Positions 44,956-52,410 of a stretch of DNA of 64,000 nucleotides are shown one piece after another. Within the stretch, counting starts at the first letter, position 1, and the number at the start of each line of letters is the position of its first letter. The position numbers and the translations under genes were made by a program. The stretch is from a candidate division TM6 bacterium GW2011_GWF2_37_49. Lineage in GTDB: Bacteria > Babelota > Babeliae > Babelales > RVW-14. The stretch spans positions 326,021-390,020 of the forward strand of contig LBTE01000001.1 in NCBI GenBank assembly GCA_000989955.1, read 5' to 3'. A model generated the notes under the pieces. That model had not been told where the DNA came from. It saw only the letters and a list, made by a program, of their open reading frames with translations, and did no database searches.

Positions 44956-45048
44956 TAGTTCTAATAAGCAAAGACCAACTGGCCCGATAAAAATATTTTT
45001 TAATTTTGAATAAGTTTTGATAGAACTCTGCAATAAGATTAAATAATG

Positions 45049-45303
45049 TTATTGTACAAAATTTTTGTTGTGGTCAATGTCTGGAGTTGTTGAAAGGGCT
45101 TCTACAATCTTAGCAAGCCCTTTAGCAAATGTAATTGCAGTATCCCCATATTTATTAACAGCATTAACATTAGCTCCTGCAGCAATAAAAGCTCTAACAA
45201 CAGCAATGTTTTCATGTACACCATCATAATATTTGATGCCTTCCGAGGCCATCATATTAACCTCACATGGTTGATAGTATAACTCAGGGGTTGAGTAACG
45301 CAA
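45049..45303 (-). pseudogene. ankyrin-repeat gene fragment
   Basis: An 84-codon frame contains IAVVRAFIAAGANVNAVNKY followed by GDTAITFAKG, one ankyrin unit and part of another. It has no signal peptide and ends shortly after the unit. It overlaps the transposase relic by 20 bases. This seems to be the remains of a larger ankyrin gene broken by insertion, given the mobile-element debris beside it. Confidence 0.6.
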
Positions 45304-45484
45304 GGCCTAATTGGGGACGTATTTTATTGTAAAAGGCATCGAATTTTTTCAGTCTGTAACGCAAGATTTCGAGCTTGGGTTGTCCGTCGTACTGATAGTG
45401 AAATTTGTACTTAACTGTGCCATTTCCACGGTCCACTAAAATGCGATGCCACTTTTCGTTATTTTCATTTTTTTCGTTTGGCAA
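45284..45484 (-). pseudogene. transposase integrase-core C-terminal fragment
   Basis: The end of the frame reads LKKFDAFYNKIRPQLGLALL followed by NP, matching the Y-N-x-x-R-P-H-x-x-L-x-x-x-x-P ending of DDE integrase-core transposases. The DDE residues are absent. The upstream part of the frame is encoded by repeat copy 9 in a different frame, so the transposase tail directly abuts the repeat's 3' end. It is not functional. Confidence 0.6.
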
Positions 45485-45612
45485 GCCGCTTCCATTCGAT
45501 GCTCGCCCGCGGGGGTTAAAAAATTATCAATTTCGATGTAAGATTGACTGGCGCGTGGATTTAGCGTGAAATAGTTGATGTATGGACGTGCCATAGCGCG
45601 TCTTGGCTTAGG
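45441..45612 (-). repeat. dispersed ~150 bp repeat, copy 9 (well preserved)
   Basis: On the minus strand ATGGCACGTCCATACATC begins a 52-codon frame that reads YINYFTLNPRASQSYIEIDN, FLTPAGEHRMEAACQTKKMK and ITKSGIAF before a stop. It matches copy 8 at both DNA and peptide level. A transposase tail begins where the repeat ends. Confidence 0.8.
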
Positions 45613-45878
45613 CCAGTTTTTACATCATTTTGACAAAAATTGATTTTATGGCTATCTTAATTTCGTTGTTATAATTTGTTTGGTCCTCAAATTTTGAGCG
45701 GGGACGTATGAAAGTTTCTTTAGTTGGGTCGTTGACCCTCATCAAATAAGTATCTAAGCATTAGTGGCTGCTGGCCGCGGTGATAGATGACTTTTGGTTT
45801 TTATGTCCGTCGTTGCACTTGAAGTGCTGTGACGCGATAATTTTTACGTATTCTGTATAATGTTAAATGCGTTCGTTC

Positions 45879-45972
45879 GTTCGTATGGATTCGACTTCGC
45901 CGAAAGCGGCTACGCTCACCACGAACGGATTATTATCCTCATTCGCCCTTAGCAACGTTGAATGGGTACGAA
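45879..45972 (+). repeat. palindromic element upstream of the hydrolase-AadA fusion
   Basis: It begins GTTCGTATGGATTCGA and ends AATGGGTACGAAC, with GCTACGCTCACCACGAACGG inside, matching the polA-leader copy. It ends 24 bases before the gene's start. An upstream TATAAT (45856-45861) and a GCACTT-G-AAGTGC dyad (45815-45827) may belong to the same promoter region. Confidence 0.75.
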
Positions 45973-45996
45973 CTGGGCTTTGGTAGGAATATTACA

Positions 45997-47988
45997 ATGT
46001 TTTATGCTGATCGCATAAGATTGATCTTGTCATGCATTTTTATTGGCATGATCGTGTTTAACAACTGTTTAACTGAAGAAACTGAAAGAATTATAACAAT
46101 GATTAAAGAGCCTATGTTCAAATCAGAAGAAGTGAGTTATCAAAATAACCAAGCCGGAATAACAATTTCTGGAACTCTAACTTTACCAACATCAACAAAA
46201 CCCTCCGCCACTGTAATTTTGGTTCCGGGGTACGGGCCAAACGACCGTGATTATGTGTTGTTTGGGCACAAAAGGTTTATGGTGCTTGCGGAATATCTTA
46301 CGCAACAAGGGCTTGCTGTTCTTCGTTTTGACAAGCGCGGAGTGGGCAAATCCACCGGTGATTATGGGTCTGCAACAAGTCGTGATTTTGCCGATGATGT
46401 AATTGCTGGAATTGAGTATTTAAAAACGCGCAAAGATATCGATGCATCAAAACTCGGACTGATCGGCCACAGCGAAGGCGGCATGATTTCGTGTATGGTT
46501 GCGGCAGAATCGGACGACGTTGCTTTTGTTGTGATGATGGCTGGCGTTGTTCAAGCTGATGTTGAAGATTTGGTAGTGCAAACAGCCAAACAGATGAAAG
46601 CTGACGGTGCAAGCGATGAATTGATCACCCAGGACGGTAAATTTCGCACTCAGATTTTGACGATTGTACAGCAGGAATCAGATGTTGAGTTGGCCAAAAC
46701 CAAGCTTCAAACGCTCATGCAGGATTATTGGACGAATTTGCCTGAGCCGTTAAAACAGGAATCTGAAGAAATACAGTTCGCAATTACAGCAGCCAAAATT
46801 GATGGCATGACCCAGGTATTCAACTCACCGTGGTATCGTTATTTTTTGCACTGCAAGCCTGTTGAGATGCTTAAGCAAATAACAGTCCCAGTTTTGGCGC
46901 TTTACGGCAACCGCGATTGGATTGCGTCGTCTCAGCCGTCGGTTTCGATTGTTTCTGAAACTCTTAAAGTGTTGGGCAATAACAACGTAACAGCGCTTGA
47001 GTTGCCTAATCTGAACCACTCGTTACAGACGTGCCAAACAGGCGCCCTGGCCGAATATGCAACGATCGAGGAGACGATTGCGCCGGAGGTTTTGAAGATA
47101 ATATCGGAATGGATTTTGAACAGAAGTGAAAAGAGGTCTTTGGCAAATTTAGAAATTGATTCAAATGCAAAAAAACAAATTCATAATTGCCTAAATTTAG
47201 TTAAGGAAATTTTTGGGCAAGATTTGCTTGGAGTATATTTGTACGGATCATCAATATTGGGTGGCCTTCAAAAATATAGTGACATTGACTTATTTGTTGT
47301 TTCCAGCCGCGCTACAACTCGTGAAGAAAAAGCTAAACTCACAACGTCCTTGCTTAAATTTTCCGGAATTTATATGAAAAGCCAAGAGCTGCCCATTGAA
47401 ATGACGATAGTTGAGAAATCTGAACTTAATCCTTGGCATTATCCACCTAGATTTGATTTTCAGTATGGTGAGTGGCTACGCAAACAATTTGAGCATGTAA
47501 ACATCGAACCATGGCCAACTAAAGAAATGCCTGATCTTGCGTTGATCGTTACCCAAATTTTTTTAGCCAGCACGACGTTGGCGGGCGCTAGTCCAGATCA
47601 GTTACTTTGCAAGGTTCCGTATAAAGATTTTATGACAGCCATAAAAGATGCTTTGCCAAATTTAATGTCTGAACTTAATAGTGACACTCGCAATGTTTTA
47701 TTAACGTTTGCTCGTATCTGGAGCACTGTTACAACTGATGCAATTTATTCAAAGCTATCTGCTGCGGATTTGGTTAGTAATCGCTTGCCTGAAAGATATC
47801 GCCCAGTTATGGAACGTGCAAAAGCGATTTGCAAAGGTGAAGAAAAAGAGTATTGGGATGATATACAGAAACTTATAAAACCCTGTGCTGATTTTATGTT
47901 AAGCGAGATAACTAATAAAATTAGCGAAGTTATGAAATCTGATGATTTTGATAGATCTATTAAGATTATTTATAAAAATAAATCTTGA
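45997..47988 (+). CDS. alpha/beta-hydrolase fused to AadA-like nucleotidyltransferase
   Basis: A 663-residue two-domain protein. After a hydrophobic N-terminus (IRLILSCIFIGMIVFNN) comes a serine hydrolase of the dipeptidyl/S9-like type: LVPGYGPNDRD, Ser159 in GHSEGG, Asp307 in YGNRDW and His341 in LNHS. From about residue 375 the sequence follows AadA (aminoglycoside 3''/9 adenylyltransferase): YLYGSSILGGLQKYSDIDLF with the two catalytic Asp, then the YPPRFDFQYGEWLRK and NVLLTFARIW blocks. I chose the ATG at 45997, which has TAGGAA upstream; the frame opens earlier inside the repeat. No stop separates the halves. Both active sites look intact. An N-terminal export or anchor signal on an ATP-using enzyme is puzzling. 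Confidence 0.85.
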   Translation: MFYADRIRLILSCIFIGMIVFNNCLTEETERIITMIKEPMFKSEEVSYQNNQAGITISGTLTLPTSTKPSATVILVPGYGPNDRDYVLFGHKRFMVLAEYLTQQGLAVLRFDKRGVGKSTGDYGSATSRDFADDVIAGIEYLKTRKDIDASKLGLIGHSEGGMISCMVAAESDDVAFVVMMAGVVQADVEDLVVQTAKQMKADGASDELITQDGKFRTQILTIVQQESDVELAKTKLQTLMQDYWTNLPEPLKQESEEIQFAITAAKIDGMTQVFNSPWYRYFLHCKPVEMLKQITVPVLALYGNRDWIASSQPSVSIVSETLKVLGNNNVTALELPNLNHSLQTCQTGALAEYATIEETIAPEVLKIISEWILNRSEKRSLANLEIDSNAKKQIHNCLNLVKEIFGQDLLGVYLYGSSILGGLQKYSDIDLFVVSSRATTREEKAKLTTSLLKFSGIYMKSQELPIEMTIVEKSELNPWHYPPRFDFQYGEWLRKQFEHVNIEPWPTKEMPDLALIVTQIFLASTTLAGASPDQLLCKVPYKDFMTAIKDALPNLMSELNSDTRNVLLTFARIWSTVTTDAIYSKLSAADLVSNRLPERYRPVMERAKAICKGEEKEYWDDIQKLIKPCADFMLSEITNKISEVMKSDDFDRSIKIIYKNKS

Positions 47989-48003
47989 TGCGCGACAATC
48001 TGT

Positions 48004-48058
48004 AAAATGCGTGGTGGCGCTGCGATTTTTGGTGGTGCTACCACGCTAAATTGTATAA
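48004..48058 (+). repeat. structured intergenic repeat ahead of the first MNT-HEPN pair
   Basis: AAAATGCGTGGTGGCGC then a loop then GGTGCTACCACGC folds into a hairpin. It matches 49546-49600 with changes that keep the stem paired. It ends 98 bases before the MNT start. Confidence 0.6.
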
Positions 48059-48155
48059 AGGAATCAATTTTAGAACTGGTGTGGTAGTTTCTAAATTGCG
48101 TAGATACTCAAATTTTATGTTATACTGGCAAGGTGTAAGTTTTTTGAAAGGATTT

Positions 48156-48479
48156 ATGATGACAAAAACGCCATTTCTAGAAGAGATCAAACGTCGACTG
48201 GTGCAATCTTTTGATCCCGTCGAAATTTATCTGTTTGGCTCTTATGCCTGGGGCAACCCAACCGAGGAAAGTGACTTAGACTTGCTTATCCTAGTTGATA
48301 AGTTAACGCAAAAGCAGTGGGAAGCTCAATCTCAGGGATATGAGGTCCTTTTCGATTTAAATATTTCAAAGGATATTGTTGTTTTTCCCAAACATGAATT
48401 TGAGTTGCGAAGCGCAAACACTTCCTCGCTGTTTCACAAGATAAAAGCGAAGGGAGTAAAGATTTATGCAAGAGCATGA
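48156..48479 (+). CDS. MNT-domain nucleotidyltransferase antitoxin (pair 1)
   Basis: A 107-residue minimal nucleotidyltransferase. LFGSYAWGNPTEESDLDLLI carries the G-S-x10-D-x-D motif at residues 28-42. I use the ATG at 48156, with GAAAGGA upstream, rather than the earlier in-frame codons. MNT antitoxins inactivate their HEPN partner by AMPylation. Its stop overlaps the HEPN start by 14 bases, exactly as in pair 2. Confidence 0.88.
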   Translation: MMTKTPFLEEIKRRLVQSFDPVEIYLFGSYAWGNPTEESDLDLLILVDKLTQKQWEAQSQGYEVLFDLNISKDIVVFPKHEFELRSANTSSLFHKIKAKGVKIYARA

Positions 48480-48843
48480 GCTTTGGCTTAACTACGCTGA
48501 AAACGATTTGAGGGTTGCTAAAATTTCGATGAAAGAGGATGCTGTGATCTCGTCAGCCTTTTTTCTTACACAACAATGCGCCGAGAAGGCTTTGAAGGCT
48601 TTTTTGATTTTTCATAAACAGCCGTTTCATAAAACGCACGATCTTGTCGAATTACTTAAATGTTGCATAAAAATTAACAGTTTGTTTGAAAGCATTAAAA
48701 AAGAAGCAATCGGACTCAATCCATTTGTTGTAACGTATCGATATCCTGATTTAGCGCTTCCATTTCCTGATAAAACTACGCTTGGGGTATGCATTATCGA
48801 GGCATCAACCGTTCTTGAATTTGTTAAACAACAGATTTCGTGA
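48466..48843 (+). CDS. HEPN-domain toxin (pair 1)
   Basis: A 125-residue helical protein. QQCAEKALKAFLIFHKQPFH and KTHDLVELL form the typical HEPN (PF05168) helices; the canonical R-x4-6-H RNase motif is not obvious, so ribonuclease activity is unsure. The start lies 14 bases inside the MNT gene. It resembles the HEPN of pair 2 (QCAEKALKSF and RTHDLEYLL). Confidence 0.85.
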   Translation: MQEHELWLNYAENDLRVAKISMKEDAVISSAFFLTQQCAEKALKAFLIFHKQPFHKTHDLVELLKCCIKINSLFESIKKEAIGLNPFVVTYRYPDLALPFPDKTTLGVCIIEASTVLEFVKQQIS

Positions 48844-49213
48844 TTTTATTGTGATAAATCATAATAAAATACGTAAAAACGCCTTAATTTAAAGCTGTTT
48901 TGACAAGGATTACGATCTGAATTAAACTGCAAATATTGGTAATTTTAAAACATTTTAATTTTATGAGATGAGTTTTATGTACTGCGTAAACGAAATTCTT
49001 CAAAACATTAAATCATTACGATTTACAAGCCCCTTGAGCCGATCTGTGGTCAGGGGTGGTCAGTACATTTCTTAAAATATTCCACATTATTCCTGATATT
49101 TCACAAGCTCTCGGTTTAAGGGGATTACCCGAAACAAGCTGAGTTGTCATGCTGAATTTATTTCAGCATCTATTTTGTTTTATAAAGTCATTATTTAACC
49201 GAAGAGAAATATT
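48844..49213. other. intergenic region between pair 1 and the aaRS-like relic
   Basis: A 370-base gap. A 31-codon frame starts at 48978 (MYCVNEILQNIKSLRF) after GATGAG and stops at 49072; it may be the front end of a lost gene. A TGGTCAGGGGTGGTCAG direct repeat follows near 49028. Nothing else is supported. Confidence 0.35.
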
Positions 49214-49509
49214 ATGAAAATGTCAAAATTAAGCCTTGATGCACTTCGTCGTGCATTAAATATTCGTGATTTGTCAAATTCAGCCGAAGGCCATCATGCC
49301 ATGCAGCTGATAGTCGATGAGATTGTTCAATCATTGCAAAAGACATGGGCTTGTGACGTTAAAATTCATCGCGAATCTCCAATCGTTTCCATGTAATTTT
49401 AAGGGCCCTAGATCGAACATTAACTACAGATGAGTGTAACGGTTATCGTGATATGATTTATGAGGCACTGCACGAAGGTTCGCAATGGCAGTGGGCTGGC
49501 AAGAGATAG
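49214..49509 (+). pseudogene. truncated gene, class II aaRS-like N-terminus
   Basis: A 60-codon frame (49214-49396) reads LRRALNIRDLSNSAEGHHAM followed by QLIVDEIVQSLQKTW, which resembles the N-terminus of PheS-like class II synthetase homologs, from memory. It stops early. A second open stretch near 49433-49509 (YRDMIYEALHEGSQWQWAG) may be the C-terminus, brought close by an internal deletion. AAGAGAAAT precedes the ATG. It is a remnant in any case. Confidence 0.4.
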
Positions 49510-49545
49510 AATCATGCATAAGATCTTAAAAACCTTTGATTAGTT

Positions 49546-49600
49546 AAAATGCGTGGTGGTGCTGTGTTTGTTAGTGGCGCCACCACTCTAAATTTCATAA
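49546..49600 (+). repeat. structured intergenic repeat ahead of the HigBA-like pair
   Basis: AAAATGCGTGGTGGTGC, a loop, then GCGCCACCAC form a hairpin equivalent to that at 48004-48058. It ends 81 bases before the toxin start. Confidence 0.6.
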
Positions 49601-49680
49601 AAGTGTTGCTTTTAAGTAACGTGATAATTATATTATTATTATCGTAGCCAAATGATGTAAAAATGGTTGAGGAGAGATTT

Positions 49681-50016
49681 GTGGAGTATGAAATAAAGAT
49701 TTACCAAACATCGTCTAGGAAGCGACCTTTTGATAAATGGCTGAACGATTTAACCGACAGGAAGGCTCAGATAGCTATTGATTTGAGGCTTGAGCGGATC
49801 AGGCTCGGAAACCTTGGTCAAAATAAATCGCTTGGCGGTGGGGTTTACGAACTTAAAATTGATTTGGGACCGGGATTTCGCATTTACTACGGTAAAATCG
49901 GACTGCAGGTAATTTTGCTTTTGTGTGCCGGAGACAAGCGGTCGCAGCAGAAGGATATAATTTTGGCCAAGAAATATTTTCAAGATTTTAAAACCAGGGG
50001 AAATGAAAATGACTAA
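49681..50016 (+). CDS. RelE/HigB-type toxin (phage-derived Gp49-like)
   Basis: A 111-residue toxin. YQTSSRKRPFDKWLNDLTDR, GGGVYELKIDLGPGFRIYYG and LLCAGDKRSQQKDI match the HigB/Gp49-like killer family, which degrades mRNA. I start at the GTG at 49681 because GAGGAGAG lies directly ahead; an ATG at 49663 lacks a site. The toxin comes first and the antitoxin second, the usual hig order. Confidence 0.87.
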   Translation: MEYEIKIYQTSSRKRPFDKWLNDLTDRKAQIAIDLRLERIRLGNLGQNKSLGGGVYELKIDLGPGFRIYYGKIGLQVILLLCAGDKRSQQKDIILAKKYFQDFKTRGNEND

Positions 50017-50338
50017 TAAAAAAACGACAAAAAAAGTGCCGAGTTGTGTTGATTATCAATCAACTTTATTAAAGAGGCTCAAGGACCGTGATTACGCAGT
50101 TGAGTATTTGAATGCTGCCATCGAAGAAAGTTTTAAAGGTGATGGTGAATCTCAGAAGCTTTTCCTCAATGCGCTTAAAAACGTGGCTGAAGCGCAGGGA
50201 ACTATGAGCGATCTTGCAAAGCGTGCCCACGTTAGGCGAGAGAGTTTGTATCGAATTTTGTCTGAAAACGGTAATCCTGAATTAAGCTCTCTTGCGTCAC
50301 TTCTTCATGCGATGGGTTTTTGTCTTAGTATTCGCTAA
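50009..50338 (+). CDS. XRE-family antitoxin (HigA-like)
   Basis: A 109-residue antitoxin. DYAVEYLNAAIEES is the N-terminal part of the addiction-antidote family, and SDLAKRAHVRRESLYRILSE is a helix-turn-helix. I use the ATG at 50009 since AGGGG lies eight bases ahead; the ATG at 50003 is too close. It overlaps the toxin's end by eight bases and should repress the operon. Confidence 0.87.
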   Translation: MTNKKTTKKVPSCVDYQSTLLKRLKDRDYAVEYLNAAIEESFKGDGESQKLFLNALKNVAEAQGTMSDLAKRAHVRRESLYRILSENGNPELSSLASLLHAMGFCLSIR

Positions 50339-50354
50339 AATATAAGGATGTTTA

Positions 50355-50831
50355 ATGAATAAGTACAAAATTTCTATTTTTTCCGTGATAATTCTAATCA
50401 TTGTCGCAATTGCAGTCATGTTATTTGCTCGACCATATCGTGTTTCTGGCGATTGTATGGAGCCTGCGATTAAAGACGGGCAATTATGTTTTCTGAATCG
50501 AATAGCACCATATTTACGACAATATCGGATCGATGACATTATCTTGTTTAAGTATGATAATAAAATTTGGATATCACGCATAGTTGCGCTGGAGAATGAT
50601 ATGATTCAAATATCCGAAGGTAGCGTAATTGTAAATGGTGCTTCACTTAACGAAATAGGCATTCAGAGAAGTTGGTCAAACTGGAAATACGGAACGTACG
50701 CAATTGATAAGCCATTCAGTGTTCCGATGGGCCATGTTTTCGTGCTTTCCGACAATCTTGCTGCGCAGCACGATGACAGCCGTGTTTTTGGGCCTGTGTC
50801 AAAGGAATCAATTTTAGGATTAATATGGTAA
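50355..50831 (+). CDS. signal peptidase I-like (S26) protein with altered dyad
   Basis: A 158-residue membrane-anchored protein (ISIFSVIILIIVAIAVMLFA). RPYRVSGDCMEPAIKDGQ aligns with the S-G-x-S-M-x-P box, with Cys34 in place of the nucleophilic serine. KIWISRIVAL aligns with the Y-I-K-R-V-V-G box, with Ser74 where the general-base lysine belongs. The SDNLAAQHDDSRVFGPV box is well kept. So the fold is intact but the Ser-Lys dyad is not. It may be a Cys-type protease, an inactive binder, or decayed. It starts 16 bases after the HigA-like gene and precedes MNT pair 2. A fragment of its first 32 coding bases recurs at 51566. Confidence 0.75.
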   Translation: MNKYKISIFSVIILIIVAIAVMLFARPYRVSGDCMEPAIKDGQLCFLNRIAPYLRQYRIDDIILFKYDNKIWISRIVALENDMIQISEGSVIVNGASLNEIGIQRSWSNWKYGTYAIDKPFSVPMGHVFVLSDNLAAQHDDSRVFGPVSKESILGLIW

Positions 50832-50843
50832 TCAGGAGATTTT

Positions 50844-51164
50844 ATGATTTCTAATGAAATAATTAAATCGGTTACACAACAACTAGTAGCTGCGTATAAT
50901 CCCGTTGCCATTTATCTTTTTGGATCTTACGCGTGGGGGAAGCCGGATGCTGGGAGCGATCTAGATTTATTGATTGTTGTAGATAAATCGGATAAAAAGC
51001 CACATCTAAGAAGCGATGCTGGATCTGAAGCTTTGTGGCATTTAAAGGTGCCCAAAGATCTTTTGATTTATACCAAAGATGAATTTGCGCAACGGGTCGG
51101 CGACGTGACAACTCTCTGCCATAAAATAAAAAAAGAGGGAAGGGTTTTGTATGCCAGGGCATAG
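50844..51164 (+). CDS. MNT-domain nucleotidyltransferase antitoxin (pair 2)
   Basis: A 106-residue paralog of the protein at 48156. LFGSYAWGKPDAGSDLDLLI keeps the G-S-x10-D-x-D motif. CAGGAG lies upstream of the ATG. It starts 12 bases after the S26-like gene. It overlaps the HEPN gene by 14 bases as in pair 1. Confidence 0.88.
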   Translation: MISNEIIKSVTQQLVAAYNPVAIYLFGSYAWGKPDAGSDLDLLIVVDKSDKKPHLRSDAGSEALWHLKVPKDLLIYTKDEFAQRVGDVTTLCHKIKKEGRVLYARA

Positions 51165-51555
51165 TGATTGGTTGAAAAAAGCTCAGAGCGATTTAAAGAT
51201 GGCCAGAAAGGGTTTAAAAGACGACGATGATACGCTTGATTGTGTTGTCTATCATGCCCATCAGTGCGCTGAAAAAGCCCTCAAAAGCTTTTATGTTTTC
51301 AATGGTAAGTTTGTAGATCGAACACATGATCTTGAATATTTGCTTAAAGTTTGCTGTGATATGAATATCGATTTTCTGAGTTTGAAGGATTGTATCAAAA
51401 AGCTTAATCCGTTTGCGGTGCTTTCTAGTTATCCAGACGATCGTTTTAATATTGATAGAAGTGATGCTGAAGGGGCGGTTAAACTCGCCAAACATGTTTA
51501 TGATTTTGTTAAAGCGAAAATAGAAAAGCCTGATCCAAACATGAAATTGTTTTAA
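51151..51555 (+). CDS. HEPN-domain toxin (pair 2)
   Basis: A 134-residue HEPN protein, paralogous to pair 1: HAHQCAEKALKSFYVFNGKF and RTHDLEYLLKVC mark the shared helices. A C-terminal extension (KPDPNMKLF) is unique to this copy. As in pair 1 the R-x4-6-H motif is not clear. Confidence 0.85.
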   Translation: MPGHSDWLKKAQSDLKMARKGLKDDDDTLDCVVYHAHQCAEKALKSFYVFNGKFVDRTHDLEYLLKVCCDMNIDFLSLKDCIKKLNPFAVLSSYPDDRFNIDRSDAEGAVKLAKHVYDFVKAKIEKPDPNMKLF

Positions 51556-51565
51556 AAATGAGCGT

Positions 51566-51731
51566 TTTAATGAATAAGTACAAAATTTCTATTTTTTCCG
51601 TATTTATCTGTTTGGCTCTTATGCCTTGGGCACCCCAACCGAGGAAAGTGACTTAGATTTGCTTATCGTAGTTGATAAGTTAACGCAAACCCATTTGTTG
51701 TAACGTATCGATATCCTGATTTAGCGCTTCC
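51566..51731 (+). pseudogene. three-part relic of a lost S26-MNT-HEPN cassette
   Basis: Three blocks with near-exact matches are joined end to end. 51566-51601 equals 50351-50386 (start of the S26-like gene). 51602-51689 matches 48225-48312 (MNT pair 1, about four mismatches). 51691-51731 equals 48721-48761 (HEPN pair 1). The order S26-MNT-HEPN copies that of the intact cassette at 50355-51555, so this looks like a third cassette shrunk by internal deletions. Confidence 0.85.
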
Positions 51732-51732
51732 T

Positions 51733-51879
51733 TTGAAGTGTATTTTCACAGACGGCAAACTCTACATGGAGCTTGCTGAACCGTTTAACTATATCATGGA
51801 AACCAAGAAATCTGGAAATTGGCGTCCCCAAGCGGATTCGAACCGCTGTTACCAGAATGAAAATCTGGTGTCCTAGACC
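51733..51879 (+). pseudogene. site-specific recombinase C-terminal fragment ending in tRNA-Glu
   Basis: The frame reads LKCIFTDGKLYMELAEPFNY, then IMETKKSGNWRP and QADSNRCYQNE before a stop. The F-x-D-G-K-L ... E-P-F ending resembles serine-recombinase C-termini, and its last 20 codons are read antisense from the tRNA-Glu gene. Only the C-terminal 30 or so residues of the enzyme remain. This is what an element inserted at the tRNA 3' end leaves behind. Confidence 0.55.
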
Positions 51880-51896
51880 GACTAGACGATGGGGAC
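51820..51896 (-). tRNA. tRNA-Glu (TTC)
   Basis: On the minus strand GTCCCCA pairs with TGGGGAC as acceptor stem. The anticodon arm CCAGA-TTTTCAT-TCTGG carries TTC. The T-arm holds GGTTCGAATCC. CCA is encoded. It is transcribed after tRNA-Lys and its 3' end borders the accessory island. Confidence 0.93.
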
Positions 51897-51911
51897 GCAT
51901 ATTGAAAGAAA

Positions 51912-51987
51912 TGGTGAGCCGCGTAGGAATCGAACCTACGACCCACAGCTTAAAAGGCTGTTGCTCTACCGACTGAGCTAGCGGCTC
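51912..51987 (-). tRNA. tRNA-Lys (TTT)
   Basis: GAGCCGC pairs with GCGGCTC. The D-arm is GCTCAGTCGGTAGAGC, the anticodon arm ACAGC-CTTTTAA-GCTGT carries TTT, and the T-arm has GGTTCGATTCC. CCA is encoded. It lies 15 bases from tRNA-Glu on the same strand. Confidence 0.95.
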
Positions 51988-52268
51988 ACGTAAATTTCAT
52001 TCTATAAAAATAAGTATTTCTTGTCAAGAAAATCGATAAAATCTGTCAACGAAATTTAAAATTGTTCGCTTTTTCGCAAAATGAAAATGTCCTCTTTTCT
52101 CTCAAAAGCATGATGAAACGGCAGCTTCTTTATATTGGTTATTAGTTTTATGCGTACAGATCGTATTTATCGAATATAAATGAAAGACAGGAATACACTA
52201 GTTTGACTAGTAAAATTTTCAGTTAATGCGTAGCTCCTGTATACTGGGCAACTCCCCAATAAACACGC

Positions 52269-52410
52269 TTATACATTAACCAGTGTTTGCATAATGTCTC
52301 TATGCATCGGCCCTGCCAAGAAATTGGTAAATTTTTAGATGCGGCCTGATTGGTATGTGCTGGAGCTGGCTACGGAATGAATTTTATGAAAACTGCAAAA
52401 AATCGCTGTG
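52269..52410 (+). repeat. dispersed ~150 bp repeat, copy 10
   Basis: It reads TTATACATTAACCAG, then GGTAAATTTTTAGATGCGGC, then GTGCTGGAGCTGGCTACGG. It lies between the tRNA genes and the macrodomain-like gene and has no intact frame. Confidence 0.75.

Noticed and set aside
51773..51976. 67-codon plus-strand frame with SRVGIEPTTHS-like end
   Set aside because: It is the antisense translation of the two tRNA genes, a well-known artefact.
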